Shown: piece after piece, positions 45,042-53,634 of the stretch
Position numbering within the stretch: position 1 is the first letter of the stretch
How the letters are laid out: the number at the start of each line of letters is the position of its first letter
Assembly (NCBI GenBank): GCA_965221815.1
Contig: OZ244915.1
Location: forward strand, 2,108,001-2,172,000
DNA: 64,000 bases
From: JAPOXR01 sp965221815
GTDB taxonomy: Bacteria; Pseudomonadota; Alphaproteobacteria; Rhodobacterales; Rhodobacteraceae
Direction: 5' to 3'
Notes under the pieces: generated by a model
What the model was told of the DNA's origin: nothing
Seen by the model: only the letters and a program-made list of their open reading frames with translations
The model's database searches: none
Position numbers and translations under genes: made by a program

Positions 45042-46028
45042 ATGGCGACCAAGGCACCCGGCAAGCATTTCCGCGAAGGCATCAGCCTTCCCCAACTCAT
45101 AAAGATGTTCCCGAATAATGAGGCGGCGCGGGAATGGTTCGAGGGCAGGATCTGGCCGAACGGCCCGGTTTGCCCGCACTGCGGTACCGATAACGTCCAG
45201 TCCGGCATCAGGCACAGAACGATGACCCACCGTTGCCGCGAGTGCGACGGTCGGCCGATGTTCAGTCTCAGGACCGGAAACATCATGGAAGGATCGAAGC
45301 TGGGCTACCAGACATGGGCGATCGCCATTTACCTCACGACCACCGGACTCAAGGGGGTTTCCTCGATGCACCTTCACCGTGATTTGGCCATAACCCAGAA
45401 ATCGGCGTGGCACCTGGCGCACCGGCTGCGCAAGTCGTTCGACAAGGCCGGGGAGGAAGTGAAATTCGCGGAGGCCGAGATCGACGAGACCTATATCGGC
45501 GGACTGGAGAAGAACAAGCACTCAAGCAAGAAACTCAGGGCCGGCCGGGGCGGCGTCGGCAAGTCCATCGTCGCCGCCGCGAAAGACCGCGGGAGCGGAA
45601 GGATCGTCGCCGAGGTGGTACCCGACACGAAAACGGAGACGTTGCAGGGCTTCGCGAAAGGGCATACCACTGACAGGGCCACCGTCTACACGGACGAGCA
45701 CTCGGCCTATGTCGGGCTTGAGGAGGAGGGCGGCCGCACCCACGAGGCGGTTTGTCACCGGGTCGGCGAGTACGTCAGGGAGCGGGCCCATACCAACGGC
45801 GTCGAATCCTTCTGGGCGGCCGTTGAGCGGGGCCACAAGGGAGTGTTCCACAAGATGAGCAGGAAACACCTCCAGAGATATGTCGATGAATTCGCGGGCA
45901 GGCACAACGCGCGGGACATGGACACGATAGACCAGATGGGCGGGATCGCCTCCGGCATGGTGGGCAGGCGGCTGACCTACGCGCAGCTGACCGCCCACAA
46001 CGGACTGGACAGCGGGGCGCGGTCGTGA
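45042..46028 (+). CDS. IS1595-family transposase
   Basis: A 328-residue transposase. The N-terminal zinc ribbon is CPHC (Cys44, Cys47) with CREC (Cys65, Cys68). The ISXO2-like catalytic domain has EAEIDETYIGG (first Asp), VYTDEHSAY (second Asp) and HTNGVESFWAAVERGHKGVFHKMS with the third acidic/Asn region, ending HLQRYVDEFAGRHNARD. The ATG follows a strong GGAGGG site. The frame is intact, so it may be active on its own ends and on the related miniature elements. Confidence 0.95.
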   Translation: MATKAPGKHFREGISLPQLIKMFPNNEAAREWFEGRIWPNGPVCPHCGTDNVQSGIRHRTMTHRCRECDGRPMFSLRTGNIMEGSKLGYQTWAIAIYLTTTGLKGVSSMHLHRDLAITQKSAWHLAHRLRKSFDKAGEEVKFAEAEIDETYIGGLEKNKHSSKKLRAGRGGVGKSIVAAAKDRGSGRIVAEVVPDTKTETLQGFAKGHTTDRATVYTDEHSAYVGLEEEGGRTHEAVCHRVGEYVRERAHTNGVESFWAAVERGHKGVFHKMSRKHLQRYVDEFAGRHNARDMDTIDQMGGIASGMVGRRLTYAQLTAHNGLDSGARS

Positions 46029-46922
46029 GAGTTGGCGACCTGAACCGCGAACCCTTTAGCGATAAGGTAAAATTAGCTGAGACCAGTCGTGGAAAACGTT
46101 GAAGCGCGGGACAAGCAGTATCTCCAGCCCATACTGGACTCAATTAGGATTTGCTCTCAGTATAAACCAAAGTTCGGTCAGGGAACAAGAAAGGGCTTAA
46201 CTCTGGAGCAGTTTCGGGAACTATACCGCTAAGACCCGTTCTACAGTTGGTTCGGGTTGGATAATCCCATGATGTACTCTGCCCACAGAACAGCGGGAGG
46301 CATGACAAGCGTATACCGACAAATTGGGATTGGCTGCGAAAAACTGTTTCGCAATATTATCAGGGACTCTCTTGGATTGACAGAAAACGACGTCACTTGG
46401 TCATATCAGATCCTGTCACCTAGCGGACGCAAGAGAACTCTGCATTTAGACGGGAGAGTGCCCCTGAACAAGATAGCTGACCGGAAGAAACGAATGTGTT
46501 TTTATGATTGGATGAAACACTCCGCAAAGACTTTGGATGTCGATAAGCAAGTTTTTGAAAGCTTGTCGGGTACGGTTTTTGAAGTTCGTCAAGGGTATAA
46601 AAGCAAAGACTCCAAACGACAGAATGCCGATATAGCCAACGCCGCAACAGCATATACAAATAGCTATCTTCCTTGTGCCGTTGTTCTGTCGGGCCAGATA
46701 GATAGCACAATAGAACATCGCTATAGAACTGAAAAATGGTCTATCATAACCGGACGACCCGGTACCGAAGACCCTACAATATCAACCTACGGCTTTATGA
46801 AACCCCCGTTCCACAGTGAAGTGCAACACCCGATGTGGGTGAATGGTGGTCGTATCGACGCATGATGCTGCGAATCGGCCGGATGGCGGCGACAGTCCCG
46901 GTGTTGAGCCGAGGAGACCGCC

Positions 46923-47873
46923 ATGCCCGAGGGCCAGCGCCACCTGACCTACCCCGAGAGATGCCAGATCCACGCGCTGAGGGAAAGCGGGCTTTCCGGC
47001 GGGGCGATCGCCCGCCAGCTGGGGCGCAGTCCGTCATCGGTCCCGCGCGGGATCCGGCGCAACGGCGGAGCCCGGGGCCAGCGGCACGCCCAGGCGCAGC
47101 GGAGGTCCGAGGCGCGGCCCCGTCGGTGCCCAGCAGGATGACGCCGGAGCCGGTGGCGCTGGTGGAGGAGCGGCTGGCCGAGGGATGGAGCCCCGAGCAG
47201 GTCTCCGGGCGGCTGCGCCTGGAGGGCCACCCGGTGGCGGGGCGCCAGTGGACATGCCGGCACGTCCACGCCGACCGCAGGGCCGGGGGCCAGCTCTGGC
47301 GGCACCTGCGCCGCCGGGGAAAGAGGCCGAACCGGAAGGGCGGGGCCCACGCGGGCCGGGGCCACATCCCGGGCCGGGTGGACATCCCCGGGCGCCCGGC
47401 GCCGGGGGAGGGGAGGGAGCGGACCGGCGACCGGGAGGCGGACACGAATCAACGGCGCGGGCCACAGCGGCGCCGTGGTGTCGCTGGTGGACAGGGCGTC
47501 GAAGTATACCCTTCTCCAGAGGCCCGGCAGGAAGACGGCGGCGGCGGTCGGCGCGGCCATGACGCGCATGCTCGGATCCCTCCCCGTCCACACGGTCACG
47601 GCCGACAACGGCAAGGAGTTCGCCGACCACGCGCGGGTGGCCGGGGCGCTCGGCGCTGACTTCTTCTTCGCGCGGCCCTACCACTCCTGGGAACGGGGCC
47701 TGAACGAGCACACCAACGGCCTGGTGCGGGGGTACCTTCCCAAGGGCACGGACTTCCGGAAAGTGACGGACGCGGAGGTGAGCGCCGTCCAGGACCGCCT
47801 GAACGCGCGTCCGCGCAGGGTCCTGGGCTACCTGACGCCGGCGGAGGCGTTCCTGCGGGCGCGGCCTCCCTGA
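46923..47873 (+). pseudogene. IS30-family transposase, frameshifted
   Basis: An IS30-type protein in three frames. The helix-turn-helix start is LTYPERCQIHALRESGLSGG with ARQLGRSPSSVPRGIRRN; the middle frame holds LVEERLAEGWSPEQVSGRLR; the last holds VVSLVDRASKYTLLQRPG, VHTVTADNGKEFADH (second Asp), FFARPYHSWERGLNEHTNGLVRGYLPKGTDF (Glu region) and RPRRVLGYLTPAEAFL. One frame change is a single extra base near 47447. The surrounding DNA is much richer in GC than the host gene. The element ends, about 46805 and 48040, are not defined. It lies inside the putative endonuclease gene. Confidence 0.85.
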
Positions 47874-48067
47874 GGGACCCCCCGTCCGGCCGGATCGTCC
47901 CCCACGCGCCGCGGGCCGTCCCGGCGCACCTGTCGGCATGCCTTGCGCCGCCTGGCGGATGGCGCTACGCTCCGATTCGAAGGGACCGGGCCATTCCCGT
48001 GCGGAATCAGGGGGGTCGGAGGGCGCGAAAAGCGCAACGCCGGGGAAAGAAATCATTGGGTACGACC

Positions 48068-49284
48068 TAGTGTATAATAACAAACAAAGGATTCTATTCC
48101 TGCCCCACATCATGGTATCATCCTGCCGCCGCGAGCCCGCGGCCAACACCAAGGCAGGAGACAGACCCATGGGCAGGACATCGACACGGCCGGAGATCCG
48201 GCTGCCAGACACCGATCGCACACGCCTCGAGCACATCGTCAGCCACCCCCAGAGCCCTCAGAAGCATGTCTGGCGGGCCCGCATCATCCTCGCCCTCGGG
48301 GACGGCTGTGGCCTCGTCGAGACCATGCGGCAGACAGGCCTCTCGAAACCCACCGTCTGGCGCTGGTGGGACCGTTTCCTTTCCGAGGGTGTCGACGGTC
48401 TCCTGCGCGATGCCACCCGGCCGCCGGGCAAGACACCCATTCCCGCCGACCGGATCCAGGCCGTCATCGATCTGGCGATGTCGCCACCCCCGCCCAACCG
48501 CAGCCACTGGACCCTCAAGGCCCTGGCCACAGCGGTCGGGGGCCTGACGGCCACCACCGTGCACCGGATCCTGCAGCGCCATGGCCTGCGGCCCCATCAG
48601 GTCAAGACCTTCAAGGTCTCGAACGATCCCCGGTTCGGCATCAAGGCCCACGATGTCATCGGACTGTACATGAACCCACCGGATCACGCCGTGGTCCTCT
48701 CGGTGGATGAAAAGACCCAGATCCAGGCCCTCGGCCGCACCCAGACACCCCTGCCGCCCGCCCCGGGTCACCCGACAACCCGCACGCATGATTACAAACG
48801 GAACGGCACCACCACGTTGCTGGCGGCCCTCGATGTCGCCACTGGCAAGGTGGTCGGAAAGATGACCGAGCGCCACCGCTCCGAGGATTTCTGTGCGTTC
48901 CTCGATCATGTGGCGGCGGACCTCGACCCCACGATGGCGGTCCATGTCATCCTTGACAACCTGTCCGCCCACAAGTCGGCGCACGTGCATGCCTGGCTTG
49001 CCGACCACCCGCACTGGACCTTCCACTTCACACCGACATCGGCCTCGTGGATGAACGCCGTCGAGGGCTTCTTCTCGAAACTGGCCCGACAGAGACTCAA
49101 GCATGCCATCTTCAATTCCCTTGACGCGTGCATCACAGCGGTAGAAGACTACATCGCCCACCACAATGCCCATGAGGCCCACCCGTTCCGCTGGCGCCGG
49201 GACCCCGAGGATCTCGTCGCATCCTGGAAGCGGGGCCACCGACGGTTGCAGGATATGGAACTATCTGTATGAGGCAAAACACTA
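48068..49284 (+). mobile_element. IS630-family element, copy 1
   Basis: 1217 bp from TA to TA, inserted in a CTAG. The left end begins TAGTGTATAATAAC and the right end is AAAACACTA, giving short inverted TAGTGT ends; TA is duplicated as usual for IS630/Tc1 elements. It matches 58063-59279, same strand, offset 9995 bases, with one nucleotide difference noticed (49246 T, 59241 C, silent). Confidence 0.9.
48169..49272 (+). CDS. IS630-family transposase, copy 1
   Basis: A 367-residue DDE transposase with an N-terminal winged or helix-turn-helix part (MRQTGLSKPTVWRWWDRF) and the catalytic domain VVLSVDEKTQIQAL (Asp), VHVILDNLSAHKS (Asp) and SWMNAVEGFFSKLARQRL (Glu). The ATG at 48169 has AGGAG 8 bases upstream. 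Intact and identical in protein to the copy at 58164, so probably still mobile. Confidence 0.95.
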   Translation: MGRTSTRPEIRLPDTDRTRLEHIVSHPQSPQKHVWRARIILALGDGCGLVETMRQTGLSKPTVWRWWDRFLSEGVDGLLRDATRPPGKTPIPADRIQAVIDLAMSPPPPNRSHWTLKALATAVGGLTATTVHRILQRHGLRPHQVKTFKVSNDPRFGIKAHDVIGLYMNPPDHAVVLSVDEKTQIQALGRTQTPLPPAPGHPTTRTHDYKRNGTTTLLAALDVATGKVVGKMTERHRSEDFCAFLDHVAADLDPTMAVHVILDNLSAHKSAHVHAWLADHPHWTFHFTPTSASWMNAVEGFFSKLARQRLKHAIFNSLDACITAVEDYIAHHNAHEAHPFRWRRDPEDLVASWKRGHRRLQDMELSV

Positions 49285-49367
49285 GCGGCATTTTTTGAGA
49301 GAAACAGCCCTTCCATTAAGAAAGAGACCGAAAATCTTCTGCGTTCCCTACTGGCGGCGGAACAGAC

Positions 49368-50613
49368 ATGAGTTTCGCGGCCTTCGCTCAAGATACTTTG
49401 CGACAAAGGGCGGACTACACGCACAAGTTTAACATGAAAGCGAATCGGCACGGTTGGTTGCGCCTGACCCCCGCGTATTCCGTGAAAATCGTTGAAGAGA
49501 TAATGGCGCGGAAAAACGGATTGCGCCGCGTGCTAGACCCGTTTTGCGGGACGGCGACTACTGCATTATGCGCGGCATACCACGGGCACGAAAGCGTAAC
49601 GGTAGATATTAATCCCTTCTTGGTATGGCTTGGGAACGTAAAGACCGCACGATACTCCACGAGAAGGGTAGCGTCGGCGGTCGAAGCTGGCGCACGTGTG
49701 GTTGAAGCCGTTAAAAACAATGAAATTGAGCCGGTAAACGTTCCTCCCATACACAACGTAGGTAGATGGTGGTCTAGGGAAGCATTAGACTTTTTATGTA
49801 AACTAAAATCCGGGATTGAACGGGAAACCAGACAGCGCTCCCCAGAAAAAAAATCTTCTGCTGGTGGCGTTTTGCCGGACCCTTATCGGTCTTTCGAATG
49901 CCGCGTTTAATCATCAGTCAATGTCTTTTAAGAACGACGCGCAGATGAAGCTGTTTTCCGGCTCCGACATGGAGCGGAAATTTTGTGAAGACCTGAGATT
50001 TGTACTGTTGGGGGCGAGAGATAATCCAAGAGGGACCAGCCAAGTAGTTTTTGGGGACGCCAGAAATCTGAAAGATACCCTTCAGGATCCCTTTGATTTA
50101 ATGGTTACTTCGCCGCCGTATGCCAATAGAATGTCGTATATCAGGGAGCTACGCCCTTACATGTATTGGTTAGGGTTTCTGGAAAACGGGAGAGACGCCG
50201 GTGAGCTGGACTGGTCCGCGATTGGCGGTACTTGGGGCATTGCCACGAGTAGACTTATTCATTGGGAACCTCCGAAAGATTCTTACGCTCACCCTTTCTT
50301 AAAAAAGACGTTAACCGCGATTGCGCATCAAAAAAACAAAAACGGTGCTGTGCTCTCGGCATATGTTTCCAGGTACTTTAGCGACATGTGGGAGCATATT
50401 CGCTCCTTACCCCCTTTAATCAAGAAGGGAGGTGAACTTCACTATATCGTGGGGAATTCCACCTTTTACGGCGTACATCTGGAAGTGGAGAAGATCTATG
50501 CGGCGATGCTGGAGGATGTAGGGTTTGAAGATGTGAAATACCGCGCGATCAGAAAAAGAAACTCCAAGAAAGAGCTATTTGAGTTCGACGTATCCGCCCG
50601 TCGGTTCCGTTAA
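49368..50613 (+). pseudogene. DNA methyltransferase of the transposon, frame change at A8
   Basis: The first frame (49368-49910) holds the SAM-binding motif VLDPFCGTATTALCA; the second (49816-50613) holds the catalytic DLMVTSPPYANRMSYIREL. They join in one protein of roughly 414 residues if one base is lost or gained at the run of eight A at 49846-49853. SPPY suggests N4-cytosine or N6-adenine methylation, and the HKFNMKANRHGWL start resembles the first motif of such enzymes. The gene starts inside the stop of the putative endonuclease gene (ATGA). The frame change may be a mutation, a sequencing error, or a switchable (phase-variable) tract. Confidence 0.8.
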
Positions 50614-50679
50614 ATCAACGTGGTTTTACATCGAACCACTAGCCAATCACCGTATACGAGACAGGAAGGAAACCGAACC

Positions 50680-50838
50680 ATGACGAAGCCCGAAAGACCG
50701 ACCGTGAGGATCAAGCCCGGATCGTACTACCCGACCAGGGAAGAGTTGGACGAGGACGTGAGCATCGACGCGACGCCGGAGGAACTGGCGGCCGCCGTAC
50801 TGCGTCCGGCCAGGGTCGTGAAAGATCCCGATGCGTAA
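50680..50838 (+). CDS. Small acidic hypothetical protein of the IS1595 transposon
   Basis: A 52-residue protein starting at ATG 50680, with a purine-rich ACAGGAAGGAAA site upstream. The sequence PTVRIKPGSYYPTREELDEDVSIDATPEELAAAVL is hydrophilic and acidic in the middle. Function unknown. It ends 31 bases before the right inverted repeat begins, so it is the last passenger gene. Confidence 0.6.
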   Translation: MTKPERPTVRIKPGSYYPTREELDEDVSIDATPEELAAAVLRPARVVKDPDA

Positions 50839-50868
50839 CCGACGGTGAAACCGTTGCGGATTCGACGA

Positions 50869-50895
50869 AAAATGTGACTTTGGTATATAATTCCC
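50869..50895 (-). repeat. Right terminal inverted repeat of the IS1595 transposon
   Basis: Perfect 27-base complement of 44959-44985. The right target duplication ATACTTTG follows at 50896-50903. Confidence 0.92.
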
Positions 50896-50903
50896 ATACT
50901 TTG

Positions 50904-51370
50904 CGGGACTCTCCAACACAACATGTCGAATATGTGAACCCATCCCTGCCAAGCCACATCTCAGATGCCACCAAACCCGTCCGTGAGTGTTTTGCCAATG
51001 TGATGACCGCGCTGAACGCGATATCCCCCTTTGAAATCACGCGCGCGCTTGAAAGAGGCGATGCCGGCAACTGAAAAAGAAAAGTTGCAGCGCACAACAC
51101 CCTGCGCAAGCCAGAAATCGCCCTCGGCGACATATATCTCCGGACAAAGGGGTATTGAGAAGGGCTTATCAAGACCTGTGACAGAATACAACATGATGCG
51201 TTTTTATTGAAAGATTGGCGCAACATAATGCGGTATGTCAATTCATCTTTATAAGCCCCAAAAAGAGGCATGCGAAGTTCGTCATGACTTGATCATTTTC
51301 AGACAAGACCCCACGTAGCAGGTCGGGTATCGCGCACGGTGCGGTTCGCATCAATAGACAGGAGGTTCTT
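50904..51370. other. Intergenic right of the IS1595 transposon
   Basis: Begins with the remainder of the split R repeat (CGGGACTCTCC, 50904-50914). No gene is supported in the rest, although weak short frames exist. The dehydrogenase promoter is probably near 51200-51340. Confidence 0.45.
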
Positions 51371-52306
51371 ATGAAAAGACCCACAGAAAATATCTGGATT
51401 GATACGTTTTTTCCCCGCCGCGTGACAGACATGGTTCCTGATCAGGACCTGACCGGGACGATGATTGTCTTCACCGGCGGCACGGATGGTATGGGACGCG
51501 TGGCTGTTGAACGGCTGGCTTCCATGGGCGCCGATATCTGCCTCGTGGCGCGGAACATGGCCAAGACCCAGCGTGTCATGGCTGACCTGAGGGCGTCAGA
51601 ACACAAGGGACAATTCCTGGCCATTGCGTGTGATCTCGGATCATTGGACAACGTCCGGCAGGCCGCCACCGATATTCAGGAGACATGCCCACGGATTGAT
51701 CTTCTGATCAATTGCGCAGGTGCCAATATCACGGAACGAAAATGCACCGCAGAAGGCTATGAAATGAACTTTGTGGTGAACTATCTGGGGCCGTTCCTGC
51801 TCACGGAGCTCTTGCTTGAGCGCGTGATACAGGCCCCTGCGGGTCGTATCATCAACGTCACATCTGCCACGCAAGCAAAAGCACATCTGGATTTTGAGGA
51901 TTTACACCGCGAAAACGGGTGGTCGCTGTTCTCGACATATACTCAAGCCAAGCTTTGCATGATTATCCATACACGTGATCTGGCCACAAGACTGAAGGAG
52001 AGCGGTGTCACCATCAACAGCTTGAATCCGGGCTATATCCAGAGCAACCTCTTACGCGACTCAAGAGGTTGGGAGAGGATCTTTACCCTCCTGTTCAGCC
52101 GTCTCGCAGCACCAACCTGGGTTGGGGGTGAACGTATCGTGGCGATGGCACTGGACAAGAAATATGAAGGCCTGTCGGGAGAGTATATTTACGAGGATAT
52201 ACAGGGCAGCCCCAACCCAGAAGCGTTGGACTTAGTGAAGGCTGCCAAGCTGATGGATCTTTCTTTTGAAATGGCGGGGCTGACCCGCCCATGTCCCGGC
52301 GTGTAA
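51371..52306 (+). CDS. Short-chain dehydrogenase/reductase, retinol-dehydrogenase-like
   Basis: A 311-residue SDR. Nucleotide site TGGTDGMG, acidic and basic selectivity region CLVARNM, LINCAGAN, catalytic Ser region INVTSATQ and catalytic Tyr-x3-Lys in YTQAK, then NSLNPGYIQSNLL. The arrangement resembles NADP-dependent retinol dehydrogenase-like or WWOX-like SDRs rather than FabG. A strong AGGAGG ribosome site lies just before the ATG. Substrate unknown, perhaps lipophilic. Confidence 0.85.
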   Translation: MKRPTENIWIDTFFPRRVTDMVPDQDLTGTMIVFTGGTDGMGRVAVERLASMGADICLVARNMAKTQRVMADLRASEHKGQFLAIACDLGSLDNVRQAATDIQETCPRIDLLINCAGANITERKCTAEGYEMNFVVNYLGPFLLTELLLERVIQAPAGRIINVTSATQAKAHLDFEDLHRENGWSLFSTYTQAKLCMIIHTRDLATRLKESGVTINSLNPGYIQSNLLRDSRGWERIFTLLFSRLAAPTWVGGERIVAMALDKKYEGLSGEYIYEDIQGSPNPEALDLVKAAKLMDLSFEMAGLTRPCPGV

Positions 52307-52441
52307 CGACCTTGACCTCGACGAAACCCTTCAAAGCCGATTCGAACACTGGGATCCCGGTCTGACAGCAAGTTCTAAAACCAGAAGGGTCGCTTAACGC
52401 CCCCAGACTTTGCACGCTTCTCCCACGTTGCGGAAGATTTG

Positions 52442-53200
52442 TGTCGTTTGTCACAAATCACTTCAGTGAATTGTCACAAATGAGTTCGGTGGTTGCAATT
52501 TCGGTCAGATCTGACGTCAATCTGTTGCCGTGGACAGGATCGATTATGGACATGGAAAACGTCCCCAGGTGACAGGCGCCTGTGACAGGGGACCCATGCC
52601 CCGGATCGGCACTGCGCGGGTCAGCACCGCGACCCAGGATCTCGACATCCAGTCCACCCGGCTGGCGGCAGCGGGGTGCCAGGTCATTCGCACCGAAACC
52701 GGCTCCGGGTCCTCCCGCACCGGTCGCGCGGAATTGCAGACGATCCTCGACTTCTTGCAGGACGGGGATGAGCTGGTGGTCCAGCGTCTGGACCGGCGCG
52801 GCCGCTCGACGCGGGATGTGCTCAACCTGGTCCATGACCTGGACAGCAAGGGGGCGTCGCTGCGGGTGCTCGAACCCGACGTGACAACGGGGGGAGATCT
52901 CGACCGCCTGGTGGTCACGGTCCTGGGAATGGTCGCCGATCTGGAACTCAAATTCATCCGCGATCGCCAGCGCGTGGGCATTGACGCGGCCAAGGCGAAG
53001 GGGGTCTCTCAGGGGCGGAAACAACAGATCGACACGGACCGCATCCGGGACCTGGCCGCGCAAAACATGCCCAAGGCACAGATTGCCCGCACGCTCAAGA
53101 TCTCACGCATGTCAGTCTATCGCGCCCTCAAGACAAGACAGAGTCCGCCGCTGTGAGCAGTGGACACAACCCTCACTGAAGTTATTTGTGACAAATGACA
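52442..53200 (+). mobile_element. Minimal serine-recombinase element with 28-bp inverted repeats
   Basis: Inverted repeats of 28 bases, 26 identical, at 52442-52469 and 53173-53200 (ends TGTCGTTTGTCACAAAT and, on the other strand, TGTCATTTGTCACAAAT). They enclose only a resolvase-type gene. A second TTGTCACAAATGA lies inside the left end (52471-52483), giving repeated sites as in resolution sites. No target duplication was found. It could be a Tn3-like remnant or a self-contained element. Confidence 0.6.
52596..53156 (+). CDS. Serine recombinase (resolvase/invertase family)
   Basis: About 186 residues. The catalytic Ser is Ser10 in IGTARVSTATQD; the Arg-rich active-site segment is LVVQRLDRRGRSTRDVLNL; the E-helix is LVVTVLGMVADLELKFIRDRQRVGIDAAKAKG; a C-terminal helix-turn-helix (LAAQNMPKAQIARTLKISRMSVYRALK) binds DNA. 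The ATG at 52596 gives the standard N-terminus. It likely acts on the sites in the flanking inverted repeats. Confidence 0.92.
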   Translation: MPRIGTARVSTATQDLDIQSTRLAAAGCQVIRTETGSGSSRTGRAELQTILDFLQDGDELVVQRLDRRGRSTRDVLNLVHDLDSKGASLRVLEPDVTTGGDLDRLVVTVLGMVADLELKFIRDRQRVGIDAAKAKGVSQGRKQQIDTDRIRDLAAQNMPKAQIARTLKISRMSVYRALKTRQSPPL

Positions 53201-53385
53201 GCGGGGGTCATGGCGGGGAAACCCGTCCCGGAAAGAATACCTTTTCAGCTCTCAAATCCTATGCAAAAAGTGATGATTTTTCAATCCGTTACCCCGCGCT
53301 GTCGCCAACCCTTTTCAGGACAGCCCGTACACGGCGTGTCTCAGGCCCAGACTGCGGATCCTGGGGACCCCCAAAATCTCCGGGG

Positions 53386-53634
53386 TCAGGCGGGCGGGAC
53401 CGTCAGGAAACCGAAGATGGTCAGGCCGACACCAACAATCACGGCCATCGCCAGGATCAGCCGGGTTTCCCGCTTGGCCGCGTCGGCATCGCGCTTGGCC
53501 ATATCCGCCTCCATGCCAGCGAGCCGGGTGTCAATTTGTGAGACCATTGTTTCGTTCTCCGCACGTGACGTTTTCAGTTCACCTTCCAGTCGAACGATCC
53601 GCTCGGACAGTTGGTGAGGTGTTGGTTCTGTCAT
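53386..53634 (-). CDS. Small coiled-coil membrane protein
   Basis: An 82-residue protein not recognised by name. Residues 5-55 are charged with heptad-like spacing (LSERIVRLEGELKTSRAEN and ADMAKRDADAAKRETR), followed by one C-terminal membrane helix (LILAMAVIVGVGLTIFGFL). It looks like a tail-anchored coiled-coil protein of the kind often found in accessory regions and phages. Confidence 0.55.
   Translation of the reverse strand: MTEPTPHQLSERIVRLEGELKTSRAENETMVSQIDTRLAGMEADMAKRDADAAKRETRLILAMAVIVGVGLTIFGFLTVPPA

Larger units (their letters stand above)
46089..49371 (+). pseudogene. Putative type II restriction endonuclease gene, broken in several pieces
   Basis: The frame starts at GTG 46089, meets an in-frame TAA at 46230-46232, then continues (DPFYSWFGLDNPMMYSAHRT) to about 46805. 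There an IS30-like element interrupts it. Some 20-30 bases just left of 48068 (reading KEIIGYD), interrupted again by IS630, join to 49285-49371 (AAFFERNSPSIKKE to the stop). The rejoined end overlaps the methyltransferase start by ATGA. FEVRQGYKSKDSKRQNADI is a plausible PD-(D/E)xK-type nuclease core. I identify it as an endonuclease mainly from this core and its coupling to a DNA methyltransferase; I do not recognise a named family. It is inactive. Confidence 0.65.
44959..50895 (+). mobile_element. IS1595-family transposon with restriction-modification cargo
   Basis: A 5937-bp element. Its ends are perfect 27-bp inverted repeats starting GGGAATTATATACCAAAG (44959-44985 and the complement of 50869-50895). 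It is flanked by the exact 8-bp direct repeat ATACTTTG (44951-44958 and 50896-50903), the target-duplication size of this family. Contents in order: IS1595 transposase, a putative restriction endonuclease gene now broken by an IS30-like and an IS630 insertion, a DNA methyltransferase gene with a frame change, and a 52-codon gene. IS1595 elements with passenger genes are known. The perfect duplication indicates insertion as a unit and a fairly recent event. Confidence 0.9.

Noticed and set aside
46835..47659. Long open frame of 274 codons across the IS30-like element
   Set aside because: Only the middle stretch matches the IS30 protein; the rest is an out-of-frame reading of very GC-rich DNA.
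47034..48236. 400-codon minus-strand open frame
   Set aside because: Low-complexity Pro/Arg/Gly translation opposite the GC-rich IS30 remnant and the IS630 start; a shadow frame.
48118..49239. 373-codon minus-strand open frame opposite the IS630 transposase, repeated at 58113-59234
   Set aside because: Exact antisense shadow of the transposase in both copies; no ribosome site or recognisable domain.
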